DNA of 50,551 bases, from NCBI GenBank assembly GCA_025456085.1, contig JALOLF010000023.1:1-50551 (forward strand), written 5' to 3'. Source of the DNA: Acidimicrobiales bacterium (GTDB lineage: Bacteria; Actinomycetota; Acidimicrobiia; Acidimicrobiales; Acidimicrobilacustridaceae). This document shows positions 34,314 to 42,416 of the stretch, in pieces. The position numbers were made by a program, and so were the translations under genes. Each line of letters opens with the position of its first letter. The first letter of the stretch is position 1. A model generated the notes under the pieces. The model did no database searches, had not been told where the DNA came from, and saw nothing but the letters and a program-made list of their open reading frames with translations.

Positions 34314-35156
34314 TCAGCCCGCCGGGGGTGGCACCGGCTCGACGCCGTTGGACAGCGCCCGACACCCGCATCCCCGCTCCACCGGCACGGCCTCGAGGGC
34401 GCGGAACAGCAGGGTGCGCACCCGTTCCACGTTCTCGTCGAAGAAGCGGAACACCGCTTCCTGGGTCACGGGCTCGACGTCCTCCAACCCTTCCACGCCG
34501 GTGTCGTAGTCGGTGATGAGCGCGATGGCGGCGTAGCACAGGCCGAGCTCGCGGGCGAGCGCCACCTCGGGGTACTGCGTCATGTTGATCACGTCCCACC
34601 CGGCGGAGCGGTACCACCTCGACTCGGCCCGGGTGGAGAAGCGAGGTCCCTGCACCACCACCACGGTGCCCCCGTCGTGCACGGTGATGCCCACGTCGCG
34701 ACCGGCGGTCACGGCCAGCGCCCGCAGCTCCGGGCAGTAGGGGTCGGCGACCGAGACGTGGTTGGCGACCGGGCCGTCGAAGAAGGTCTGCTCGCGGCCG
34801 TAGGTGCGGTCCACGAACTGGTCGGTCACCACGAAGTCGCCGGGGTGGATCCCCGGCTGCAGCGAACCGGAGGCGCAGGGGGCGAGCACCCGCGTGACGC
34901 CCACCGAGCGCAGAGCCCACAGGTTGGCCCGGTAGTTGATGCGGTGGGGTGGGTGCTCGTGGGCCGGGCCGTGGCGGGGCAGGAAGGCCACCCGACGAGG
35001 GCCGTGGTGGGTGTCGGCCGTCCCGATGGCGACGGGGCCGCTGGGCGCACCCCAGGGGGTGGAGAGGTGGTGGTGCTCGACGTCCTCGAGGAAGGAGTAG
35101 AAGCCGGAGCCGCCGATGACGCCGATCGTGGCGCCGCGGCCGTGGGTGTCGTCCAC
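34314..35156 (-). CDS. mtnP: S-methyl-5'-thioadenosine phosphorylase
   Basis: 280 aa, PNP/MTAP class II. It cleaves methylthioadenosine from polyamine or SAM metabolism to adenine and methylthioribose-1-phosphate. IGVIGGSGFYSF, LPRHGPAHEHPPHRINYRAN, VQGPRFSTRAESR, INMTQYPEVALARELGLCY and ITDYDTGVE are present. The two Asp in TDYD favour the 6-aminopurine substrate. GTG 35156 lies six bp after fmdB, so both are expressed from the CIRCE-bearing promoter. The last residues are Cys/Pro-rich (GCGCRALSNG). Confidence 0.92.
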   Translation of the reverse strand: MDDTHGRGATIGVIGGSGFYSFLEDVEHHHLSTPWGAPSGPVAIGTADTHHGPRRVAFLPRHGPAHEHPPHRINYRANLWALRSVGVTRVLAPCASGSLQPGIHPGDFVVTDQFVDRTYGREQTFFDGPVANHVSVADPYCPELRALAVTAGRDVGITVHDGGTVVVVQGPRFSTRAESRWYRSAGWDVINMTQYPEVALARELGLCYAAIALITDYDTGVEGLEDVEPVTQEAVFRFFDENVERVRTLLFRALEAVPVERGCGCRALSNGVEPVPPPAG

Positions 35157-35162
35157 CGGTGC

Positions 35163-35504
35163 TCAGCCGGCGGTCGCGGTGGCGGCGGGCTTGGCGGTGG
35201 TCGACGCGTCGGAACCGCTCGACGACGACGAGGACTCCGACGGGGTGGAGCTGCCCGATGAGGCGGAGTCGCCCGAGGTGGTGGCCGAGGACGCGGCGCT
35301 CGAGGAGGAGGAGCTCTTCGAGCCACTGGAGCGGCTGTCGGTCTTGTAGAACCCGCTGCCCTTGAAGCTGATCCCGACGGCGCCGAACACCTTGCGGATC
35401 GAGCCGGTGCACGCCGGGCACTCGGTCAGCGGGTCGTCGCTGAAGGCCTGCTGCGCCTCGAACTCGTGTCCGCAATCCCTGCACCGGTACTCGTAGGTTG
35501 GCAT
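35163..35504 (-). CDS. FmdB-family zinc-ribbon protein with Ser-rich tail
   Basis: 113 aa. Residues 1-50 are the FmdB zinc ribbon with paired Cys in YRCRDCGHEFE and TECPACTGSIRKVF, followed by VGISFKGSGFYKTD. From about 57 on the chain is Ser/Thr/Ala-rich and probably disordered. Family members are regulators or small accessory proteins of unclear function. AAGGAG (35510-35515) precedes ATG 35504. Its promoter region carries a CIRCE-like inverted repeat, so HrcA heat-shock control is likely. It is first in an operon with mtnP. Confidence 0.85.
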   Translation of the reverse strand: MPTYEYRCRDCGHEFEAQQAFSDDPLTECPACTGSIRKVFGAVGISFKGSGFYKTDSRSSGSKSSSSSSAASSATTSGDSASSGSSTPSESSSSSSGSDASTTAKPAATATAG

Positions 35505-35559
35505 GGCCTACTCCTTGGGCTCCCGGGCCGTGCTGTCGCCGGCGACGGCGGTCCAGCCG

Positions 35560-35586
35560 TTAGCACTCTGACATCGAGAGTGCCAG
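35560..35586 (-). promoter_or_regulatory. CIRCE-like HrcA operator with adjacent -10 (TATGCT)
   Basis: The plus strand reads TTAGCACTC, nine nt, GAGTGCCAG. The left arm matches the CIRCE consensus (TTAGCACTC-N9-GAGTGCTAA) fully and the right arm in seven of nine positions. On the minus strand TATGCT (35593-35588) lies just upstream, so the predicted start site falls inside the repeat, the arrangement at groESL-type promoters. The regulated genes would be fmdB and mtnP. Confidence 0.75.
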
Positions 35587-35630
35587 CATATCGGGCGGTG
35601 CCACCGGGCACGAGCCCGTCGGCCGGGCCC

Positions 35631-35636
35631 TACGAT
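35631..35636 (+). promoter_or_regulatory. -10 element (TACGAT) for galU
   Basis: TACGAT predicts transcription near 35643 and a leader of about 45 nt with a GAGGGAG ribosome-binding site before GTG 35689. Confidence 0.45.
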
Positions 35637-35688
35637 GGCCGTCCAGATCCGCCCACGGTCGCCCGACCGTCGTCCGAGGGAGCCCGCT

Positions 35689-36576
35689 GTGAGCTCGAAC
35701 GCCGTCACCAAGGCCGTCATCCCCGCCGCCGGACTCGGCACTCGTTTCCTGCCGGCGACCAAGGCGCAGCCCAAGGAGATGCTCCCGGTCGTGGACAAGC
35801 CGGCCATCCAGTACGTCGTGGAGGAAGCGGTGCTGGCCGGCATCACCGACATCCTCATCATCACGGGCCGGGGCAAGCGCTCCCTCGAGGACCACTTCGA
35901 CCGGAACTTCGAGCTCGAGTACTACCTGGCGGACAAGGGCAAGACCGACGACCTGGAGGAGGTCCAGGCCCTGGCCGAGCTGGCCGACATCCACTACGTG
36001 CGCCAGGGCGATCCGCTCGGGCTGGGCCACGCCGTGTCCGTTGCCCGCAAGCACGTCGGCGACAACCCCTTCGTGGTCATGCTCGGCGACGACATCATGG
36101 TCGACGAGGCGCACCTGCTCGAGCGCATGATGGGCACCTACGAGCAGTACGGCCGCTCGGTCATCGCCCTGGCGGCGTTCCCTCCCGAGGAGATCTCGGC
36201 CTACGGCTGCGTGCGGCCCGAGCCGGTCGGCGAGAACCTGGTGCGCGTGCTCGACATCGTGGAGAAGCCCCGGCCCGAGGTCGCGCCCTCGAACCTGGCC
36301 GTCATGGGCCGCTACATCTTCACGCCGGAGATCTTCGAGGCGCTCGAGCGGGTGAAGCCCGGCGTCGGCGGGGAGATCCAGCTCACCGACGGCATCGCCC
36401 TGCTGCTCGAGGACCAGGCGGTCTACGGCCTGACCTTCGAGGAGGGTCGCTACGACATCGGCAAGAAGGTCGACTACCTGCGGGCCACGGTGGAGCTGGC
36501 CGCCCGTCGAGCCGACCTGGGTCCGGAGTTCCGGGAGTTCCTCCGCGACTTCGTGCAGCGTGAGGGCCTGGTGTGA
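35689..36576 (+). CDS. galU: UTP-glucose-1-phosphate uridylyltransferase
   Basis: 295 aa, standard length. It makes UDP-glucose for envelope glycans. The nucleotide-binding N-terminus AGLGTRFLPATKAQPKEMLP and DKPAIQYVVEEAV, MLGDDIMV, and EGRYDIGKKVDYLRATVEL identify it. GTG 35689 has a ribosome-binding site; an upstream in-frame ATG at 35635 is inside the predicted promoter. It heads a plus-strand run with moeA 16 bp downstream, the galU-moeA order also seen in mycobacteria and corynebacteria. Confidence 0.95.
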   Translation: MSSNAVTKAVIPAAGLGTRFLPATKAQPKEMLPVVDKPAIQYVVEEAVLAGITDILIITGRGKRSLEDHFDRNFELEYYLADKGKTDDLEEVQALAELADIHYVRQGDPLGLGHAVSVARKHVGDNPFVVMLGDDIMVDEAHLLERMMGTYEQYGRSVIALAAFPPEEISAYGCVRPEPVGENLVRVLDIVEKPRPEVAPSNLAVMGRYIFTPEIFEALERVKPGVGGEIQLTDGIALLLEDQAVYGLTFEEGRYDIGKKVDYLRATVELAARRADLGPEFREFLRDFVQREGLV

Positions 36577-36592
36577 CCGCGAGGCACACGCG

Positions 36593-37846
36593 GTGCCGCT
36601 GACACCGCTGCCGCACGCTCGTGACCTGGTGCTGGGGGACTGCTCGCCCCTGGCGCCGGCGCGGGTCGCGCTGAGCGACGCCGCGGGGTGCGTGCTCGCC
36701 GAGCGCGTCGTGGCCGCCGAGCAGCTCCCGCCCTTCGCCAACACCGCCATGGACGGCTTCGCGGTGCGGGCTGCCGACACGGTGGGGGCCTCGGACGCGT
36801 CGCCGGTGCTGCTGCAGGTCGTCGCCACGCTCGCAGCCGGCGCCGCGCCCGACACGCCCGTTGCCCCGGGCACGGCGGTGCGCATCATGACGGGCGCCCC
36901 GCTGCCACCCGGTGCCGACGCCGTGGTCATGGTGGAGCGCACCCGCGCCCGGCCGGGGCCGGGTCCCGACGACGGCGAGCAGGTGGAGGTGCAGGTGGAG
37001 GTGGCATCCGGCCTGCACGTGCGACCCGCCGGCGACGACCTGCGGGTCGGTGACGTCGTGTTCGAGGCCGGCGAGGTGCTCGGCGCGGCCCATCTGGGTG
37101 TGCTGGCCAGCCTGGGCGTGGCCGAGGTCACGGTCGTGCGGCGTCCCCGGGTGGGCGTGTTCTCGACCGGCGACGAGCTCGTCGACGGTCCCGGACCGCT
37201 CGGTCCCGGTCAGATCCGGGACTCCAACCGCCTCACCCTGCGGACCCTGCTGGCGGGCGACGGCTTCGACGCGGTGGACCTGGGACGGATCCCCGACGAC
37301 GAGGTGCTCATCGCCGAGGCTGTCACCCGGGGTGCGGCGACCTGTGACGCCCTGGTCACCAGCGGCGGCGTGAGCATGGGGGACTTCGACTACGTGAAGG
37401 TCGTGCTCGACCGGTTGGGCGCCATGCACTGGCTCCAGGTGGCCATCAAGCCGGCCAAGCCGCTGGCGTTCGGCACGGTGCCCTCCGGGGTCGACGGTCG
37501 GCGGGTCCCGGTGTTCGGGCTGCCCGGCAACCCGGTGTCTTCGGCGGTCAGCTACGAGCTGTTCGCCCGGCCCGGTCTGCGCCGTCTGGCCGGCCACACC
37601 CGTTTGGACCGGCTCCGGCTGCACGGTGTGGCCGACGAGGCCCTCTCCCGTCGTCGGGACGGGAAGGTCCACTTCGTGCGGGTGATCTGGTCGCAGGCCG
37701 AGGACGGCACGGTGCACGTCCGATCGGCCGGGTCCCAGGGGAGCCACCAGCTGACGGCGCTCGCCCGCGCCAACGGGCTGGCGGAGCTCCCCGACGGTGA
37801 CGGCGTCCCCGCGGGCGGCGCGGTGGTGGTGCGCACGCTGGCGTGA
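36593..37846 (+). CDS. moeA: MoeA/Glp family molybdopterin molybdenumtransferase
   Basis: 417 aa, full MoeA size. LPPFANTAMDGFAVRA (domain I/II), IMTGAPLPPGADAVVMVE, GVFSTGDELVDGPGPLGPGQIRDSN (MPT-binding domain), TSGGVSMGDFDYVKVVL and FGLPGNPVSSAVSYELF are present. It inserts molybdate into adenylated molybdopterin. In some actinobacteria the paralogue next to galU is Glp, which also binds FtsZ and the membrane protein GlpR. A GlpR-like gene lies at 39698. GTG 36593 has a GAGG ribosome-binding site; the GTG at 36560 overlapping galU is less likely. Confidence 0.92.
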   Translation: MPLTPLPHARDLVLGDCSPLAPARVALSDAAGCVLAERVVAAEQLPPFANTAMDGFAVRAADTVGASDASPVLLQVVATLAAGAAPDTPVAPGTAVRIMTGAPLPPGADAVVMVERTRARPGPGPDDGEQVEVQVEVASGLHVRPAGDDLRVGDVVFEAGEVLGAAHLGVLASLGVAEVTVVRRPRVGVFSTGDELVDGPGPLGPGQIRDSNRLTLRTLLAGDGFDAVDLGRIPDDEVLIAEAVTRGAATCDALVTSGGVSMGDFDYVKVVLDRLGAMHWLQVAIKPAKPLAFGTVPSGVDGRRVPVFGLPGNPVSSAVSYELFARPGLRRLAGHTRLDRLRLHGVADEALSRRRDGKVHFVRVIWSQAEDGTVHVRSAGSQGSHQLTALARANGLAELPDGDGVPAGGAVVVRTLA

Positions 37847-37883
37847 AGCCCCGGACGACGGACCCTCCCGGCCGTCGCAGCGC

Positions 37884-37889
37884 TAGCCT
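37884..37889 (+). promoter_or_regulatory. -10 element (TAGCCT), start at 37898
   Basis: TAGCCT is eight nt before the moaA ATG 37898 in a 51-bp gap after moeA, suggesting an extra leaderless-type promoter. Confidence 0.4.
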
Positions 37890-37897
37890 CACGTCCC

Positions 37898-38896
<999 letters not shown>

Positions 38897-38930
38897 CCCG
38901 CCGCCGACGGGGTCGCCCGGTGGGCTCGCC

Positions 38931-38936
38931 TACACT
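38931..38936 (+). promoter_or_regulatory. -10 element (TACACT), leaderless start at 38944
   Basis: TACACT lies seven nt before ATG 38944 with no Shine-Dalgarno sequence, fixing the moaC start over a longer frame beginning inside moaA. Confidence 0.5.
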
Positions 38937-38943
38937 GCCGGCC

Positions 38944-39507
38944 ATGTCCGACCGTGGTCTCACGCATCTCGACCCTCTGGGTCGCGCCCGGATGGTCGAT
39001 GTCACCCCCAAGGAGGCGACGCACCGCCGGGCCATCGCCCGGGGCCGCGTCCACATGACGCCCGAGACGGCGTCGCTGGTGGCCCGCGGTGCCATCGCCA
39101 AGGGTGACGTGCTGGCCGTCGCCCGCGTCGCGGGGATCCAGGCCGCGAAGCGCACGCCGGACCTGATCCCGCTGTGCCACCCCCTACTGGTCGGCTCGGT
39201 GTTCGTGAACTTCCGCATCGAGGATGCCTACATCGAGGTCGAGGCCCAGGTCGAGACCATCGATCGAACCGGTGTCGAGATGGAGGCGCTGACCGCGTGC
39301 AGCGTGGCGTGCCTGACCATCTACGACATGTGCAAGTCCGCCGACCGGTCGATGGTCATCGGTGACCTCACCCTGTGGGAGAAGACGGGCGGCCGTTCCG
39401 GCTCCTACCGCCGTGACGACACCGGCGTGGCGCCGCGGTCCGGCAGCGATGGCGAGGCCGACCTGGTGGGCGACATCGACGCCCTCCTGGCCGATCACGA
39501 CCGCTGA
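38944..39507 (+). CDS. moaC: Cyclic pyranopterin monophosphate synthase
   Basis: 187 aa; the MoaC domain is about 155 and the last 30 residues form an extra Arg/Ser/Asp-rich tail. It converts the MoaA product to cyclic pyranopterin monophosphate. RMVDVTPKEATHRRAIARG, AAKRTPDLIPLCHPL (active-site Lys/His), EVEAQVETIDRTGVEMEALT and IYDMCKSADR are family motifs. It completes the moeA-moaA-moaC set; moaD/moaE were not seen in the window. Confidence 0.94.
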   Translation: MSDRGLTHLDPLGRARMVDVTPKEATHRRAIARGRVHMTPETASLVARGAIAKGDVLAVARVAGIQAAKRTPDLIPLCHPLLVGSVFVNFRIEDAYIEVEAQVETIDRTGVEMEALTACSVACLTIYDMCKSADRSMVIGDLTLWEKTGGRSGSYRRDDTGVAPRSGSDGEADLVGDIDALLADHDR

Positions 39508-39629
39508 CGCGGCCTGCCCTCAGGTGGTGCTCGCAGCAGAACCGTAGTAAAATCGCAACACAAGAAGCGTCCGCCCCGACCGTTCCCACCAGGCTCCGAC
39601 GGCCCCCGCTGCCGGAAACCTGCAGGTCA

Positions 39630-39660
39630 GGGGCCATCCACGTTCTCAGTGGGTGGGCCC
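39630..39660 (+). terminator. Strong hairpin between moaC and the GlpR-like gene
   Basis: The arms 39630-39641 and 39649-39660 pair over 12 positions, with one mismatch and one G-U pair, around the seven-nt loop GTTCTCA. No T-run follows. It may end moaC transcription or fold in the leader of the next gene: TACGGT at 39663-39668 is a possible -10 just after it, and TAAAAT at 39548-39553 an A/T-rich one ahead of it. Confidence 0.4.
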
Positions 39661-39697
39661 GATACGGTCACCGAACAGTAAAGGTAGGGCACGGAGC

Positions 39698-40204
39698 GTG
39701 ACATTCGTGATCTTGCTCGTTCTGGCAGCGATGTGGGGGGTCTACCTGTTCGCCTGGTGGCGGTCCCGTCGCGAGCGCCGGGGCGGCAACTCGATCGCCA
39801 CCTTCTCCCGCCACCTGTCGGTGCTCGAGCGCACCTCGCCGGCCCGGGCCAGCCTCGTCTCCCCGCCCTCCGCCGGTGGCCACGGGCGCGTCACCACGCT
39901 GTACCGACCCGCGAACCTGCCCGAGCCCAACCACCACTCGCTGTCGCTCGCCGAGGCGCGACGGCGCCGGGCCAACATCCTCGTCGCCCTCCTCGGCGCC
40001 GCCGTGGTCACGTTGCTGTTCGTGCCCTTCCTGGGTGCGGGGATGCTCTACGTGCACCTGGTCGTCGACGTCTTGCTGCTCGGCTACGTGGCCCTGCTGG
40101 TGCGGGCCCGCAAGCTGCAGTCCGAGCGGGCCGAGAAGGTCCGCTACCTGCCGGCCTTCGGTGTCGCCGAGACGCCCATGGCCCTGCGTCGCTCGGCCAA
40201 CTGA
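39698..40204 (+). CDS. GlpR/SepX-like cell-division membrane protein (candidate)
   Basis: 168 aa. Layout: an N-terminal membrane segment (about 1-18, FVILLVLAAMWGVYLFAWW), a cytoplasmic stretch SIATFSRHLSVLERTSP, a variable linker, two membrane segments near 101-138 as a hairpin (ILVALLGAAVVTLLFVPFLG and VHLVVDVLLLGYVALLV) and a short basic tail. This matches the SepX/GlpR/Rv0996 membrane proteins, which have the WRR...FS..L..L pattern and sit downstream of galU and moeA in actinobacteria. GTG 39698 follows ACGGAG. The homology is recalled from pattern and synteny, so confidence is moderate. Confidence 0.62.
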   Translation: MTFVILLVLAAMWGVYLFAWWRSRRERRGGNSIATFSRHLSVLERTSPARASLVSPPSAGGHGRVTTLYRPANLPEPNHHSLSLAEARRRRANILVALLGAAVVTLLFVPFLGAGMLYVHLVVDVLLLGYVALLVRARKLQSERAEKVRYLPAFGVAETPMALRRSAN

Positions 40205-40215
40205 GGCCCCTGGTC

Positions 40216-40860
40216 GTGGCGGCCGACCGGCGTGGGGAGCTCGCCGGCCTGGTCTCGGCCATCCAGACCGGTCTCGAGGACGCCCACGCCGGGCGCGAGC
40301 GGGCGCTGGCGGCCTCACGTCGGGCCATCCGGGCGAGCGGGAGCTCGATCCGTGCCGTGCACCGACTGGAGTCCGAGCGGGCGATGGAGCTGTTGGCCGA
40401 GGCCAGGGCGGCCATCGCCGAGGCGCAGCGCGCCGTCGCCGACCACCCCGCCGTGGCCTACGCAGGCTTCGTGCAGGACGCCGAGAAGGAGGTGGCGGAG
40501 GCCAGTCTGGTCCTCGCCCTGGTGCGCGGCGAACCGCTTCCCGACGCCGCCGCCCTGGGGGTCGAGCCGACCTCGTGGCTGCGGGGCCTGACCGAGGCCG
40601 CGAGCGAGCTGCGCCGCCATCTGCTGGACCGTCTGCGTGCCGGTGAGCTCGAGCGGGGCGCGGAGCTGCTGATCACGATGGACGACTGCTACGACGCGCT
40701 CGTCACCGTCGACTTCCCCGACGCCGTCACCGGTGGCCTGCGGCGCAACGTCGATGCGTTGCGTGCCGTGCTGGAGCGCACCCGGGGCGACGTGACCACG
40801 ACCGTGCTGCAGACGCGCCTGCAACGCGCCCTCGAGGCCCGCGGCGTCACGAGGCCCTGA
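40216..40860 (+). CDS. Bacterial translin-family protein
   Basis: 214 aa, almost all helical. SSIRAVHRLESERAMELLAE near the N-terminus, YAGFVQDAEKEVAEASLVLA in the middle, LGVEPTSWLRGLTEAASELR and the C-terminal GGLRRNVDALRAVLERTRGD follow the translin pattern. The acidic QDAEKEVAEA segment corresponds to the region carrying catalytic acidic residues in TRAX-like proteins. Translins bind RNA or ssDNA and some cut RNA. It begins 11 nt after the GlpR-like stop and probably shares its mRNA. GTG 40216 is the most likely start. Confidence 0.75.
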   Translation: MAADRRGELAGLVSAIQTGLEDAHAGRERALAASRRAIRASGSSIRAVHRLESERAMELLAEARAAIAEAQRAVADHPAVAYAGFVQDAEKEVAEASLVLALVRGEPLPDAAALGVEPTSWLRGLTEAASELRRHLLDRLRAGELERGAELLITMDDCYDALVTVDFPDAVTGGLRRNVDALRAVLERTRGDVTTTVLQTRLQRALEARGVTRP

Positions 40861-40898
40861 TCGTCGACGGGTCGGGTCCCGGCGTCCCCGCTGCCCGG

Positions 40899-40938
40899 AC
40901 GCGCTGGTGCCCCGCTCCATTGCGGGGCACCAGCGCGT
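40899..40938. terminator. Perfect 16-bp stem-loop, bidirectional terminator
   Basis: Arms 40899-40914 and 40923-40938 are exactly complementary around the loop CTCCATTG. It lies between the stops of the convergent translin-like and CAP-domain genes, so it can serve both. A short TTC follows on the plus side. Confidence 0.75.
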
Positions 40939-40968
40939 TCTCCCGGATTCGGGTCGACTCGGTTGCGC

Positions 40969-41454
40969 TCAGAGCTGCATGAACTCGTGCGCCACCCACA
41001 ACCGGCCGTAGCGGTCCTGCACGACGCCGGTGCCGTGGTACTGGAAGCCCCGATCGAGGATGTTGGCCCGGTGGCCCGTCGAGTTCATGAAGGCGTTGTG
41101 GATGCTGTTCAGGTCGGGGCCGTAGCCGACGTTCTCGCCGAGACGCCGCCACGAGTACCCGTTGCCGCTGGCCAGGTTGGAGTGGACCAGCTTGCCCGTG
41201 TCGGCCATGTACTGCGCGTGGTTGTGGGCCTTGATCTGCAGCGTCAGGTTGAGCTGGTAGTGGTAGAGGCCGTACTGGCTGCGGGAGGCGTTGATCTGGT
41301 CGGCGACCTGCAGCTCCTGGGGGGAGCAGGCGGAGAGCACCAGCACGACGCCGATCGCGGCGGCGATGAGCGAGGTGAGTCGACGGGAGCGACGACCCGA
41401 CACCGACCGACCTGTTCGGCTGTCCCGTTCGGAGGTGGGGGGAGAAGTTGTCAT
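40969..41454 (-). CDS. CAP/SCP-domain lipoprotein
   Basis: 161 aa. A basic N-terminus, a hydrophobic segment and the lipobox LVLSAC give a lipoprotein signal (lipidated Cys about 43). The CAP domain carries INASRSQYGL, KAHNHAQYMAD, LGENVGYG and NSTGHRANILDRGFQYHGTG, with the His residues of the CAP cavity. These domains occur in many secreted bacterial proteins, with sterol/lipid binding or unknown roles. ATG 41454 is taken; a GTG three nt earlier is possible. Confidence 0.9.
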   Translation of the reverse strand: MTTSPPTSERDSRTGRSVSGRRSRRLTSLIAAAIGVVLVLSACSPQELQVADQINASRSQYGLYHYQLNLTLQIKAHNHAQYMADTGKLVHSNLASGNGYSWRRLGENVGYGPDLNSIHNAFMNSTGHRANILDRGFQYHGTGVVQDRYGRLWVAHEFMQL

Positions 41455-41583
41455 CACCAGAGGTATCGGCGCGGGGCGGGGTGGGTCTTGAGCACTATCT
41501 GGGAGTCCTCGTTGGCGCTGAAGAGAGCTTCAGGGTGGAGCAGCGGCTCGCCGTGACGTTGTCGCCCGCTGTCGAGGGTCGGC

Positions 41584-41589
41584 TACCAT
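41584..41589 (+). promoter_or_regulatory. -10 element (TACCAT) for tRNA-Ala
   Basis: TACCAT ends 13 nt before the tRNA 5' end, predicting a short 5' leader trimmed by RNase P. A -35 was not clearly seen. Confidence 0.45.
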
Positions 41590-41602
41590 GGCGTCTCCCT
41601 AC

Positions 41603-41676
41603 GGGGGTGTAGCTCAGCTGGCTAGAGCGCTTCGGTCGCATCGAAGAGGCCGTGGGTTCGAATCCCATCACCTCCA
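41603..41676 (+). tRNA. tRNA-Ala (anticodon CGC)
   Basis: 74 nt with a full cloverleaf. The acceptor arm GGGGGTG pairs with CACCTCC and contains the G3-U70 pair that marks alanine tRNAs. D-arm GAGC/GCTC; anticodon stem CTTCG/CGAAG around GTCGCAT with anticodon CGC (41637-41639), reading GCG; T-arm GTGGG/CCCAT with loop TTCGAAT. The discriminator is A. The 3' CCA is not encoded and must be added afterwards. Confidence 0.95.
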
Positions 41677-42387
41677 CTCGTCACCTCGTTCCACCTGGTC
41701 ACGGGACTGATCTCGGGTCGCCGGGCCCACATCGCCACGAGGGCGAGCAGCTCGGCGTGCGGATTCCCCTGCGAATCCGTACGCCGCGATCGTCACGTCG
41801 CTGCGCTCGGCGGACGCGTATCGCCGTCGCTCCCCCGAAACCCACCGCGCGCATGCGGCGTTCGCGTTCGTGAGCCACCGGCTCTCGCCCAGGACCGACG
41901 GCGCCCGCATCCCTGCGAGACGCACCGACGCCTCGGTGGCACCGGTCCACAGCGCGTTGCCGCCGTGGGTCGTGGTGCACAGCGCCGCTGCCCGTCCGAG
42001 GTCAGGCGTGAGCAGCGCGACGTCCACCGGGGCCGCTCTGAGACGGTCGCAGGAGAACAGCACCCGGCTGACCCCGCTCGGCCAGGGTCTGCTGAAGCCG
42101 AGGCGCACGCCGGCCTCGTTCTGTGGGTCCACGTAGGAGGAGGAGCAGTCGACGCGAGCGAAGACGTCGACGTAGAGCCGCATGACGAGGTGGAGCTGGT
42201 TGCCGGAACGCCGATGTCGCGGGTCGCGGCGAGAGAAGTGGTTGTGCGCCACGCGCACCGACCTGCCCGCGATGGTGGTGAGGCTCAGGTTGGCGATCCT
42301 CGCAGTGCCCGGCGCGAAGCGGACCCCGAGCTCGAAACGCCGACCCCGGCGGTCGAGGACGCCACCGTGATCGTCGGGTCCGGTCAC
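41668..42387 (-). CDS. Unknown protein co-oriented with padR
   Basis: 239 aa. Composition is protein-like, unlike the Arg/Pro-rich shadows. Examples are FELGVRFAPGTARIANLSL, LHLVMRLYVDVFARVDCSSS, PWPSGVSRVLFSCDRLRAAP and ASVRLAGMRAPSVLGESRWL. No signal peptide, membrane segment or known motif was found. GTG 42387 is 29 bp after the padR stop, so it is probably in the padR operon. Its last nine nt overlap the 3' end of tRNA-Ala on the opposite strand. The start is uncertain because the frame stays open upstream through padR. Confidence 0.5.
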   Translation of the reverse strand: MTGPDDHGGVLDRRGRRFELGVRFAPGTARIANLSLTTIAGRSVRVAHNHFSRRDPRHRRSGNQLHLVMRLYVDVFARVDCSSSYVDPQNEAGVRLGFSRPWPSGVSRVLFSCDRLRAAPVDVALLTPDLGRAAALCTTTHGGNALWTGATEASVRLAGMRAPSVLGESRWLTNANAACARWVSGERRRYASAERSDVTIAAYGFAGESARRAARPRGDVGPATRDQSRDQVERGDEWR

Positions 42388-42416
42388 GCCGGGATGGTGT
42401 TGCGGTCGGCTCGCTG

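Noticed and set aside
37847-37897. Molybdenum-cofactor riboswitch before moaA
   Set aside because: The gap is only 51 bp, has a -10 close to the start and shows no room for the large conserved fold.
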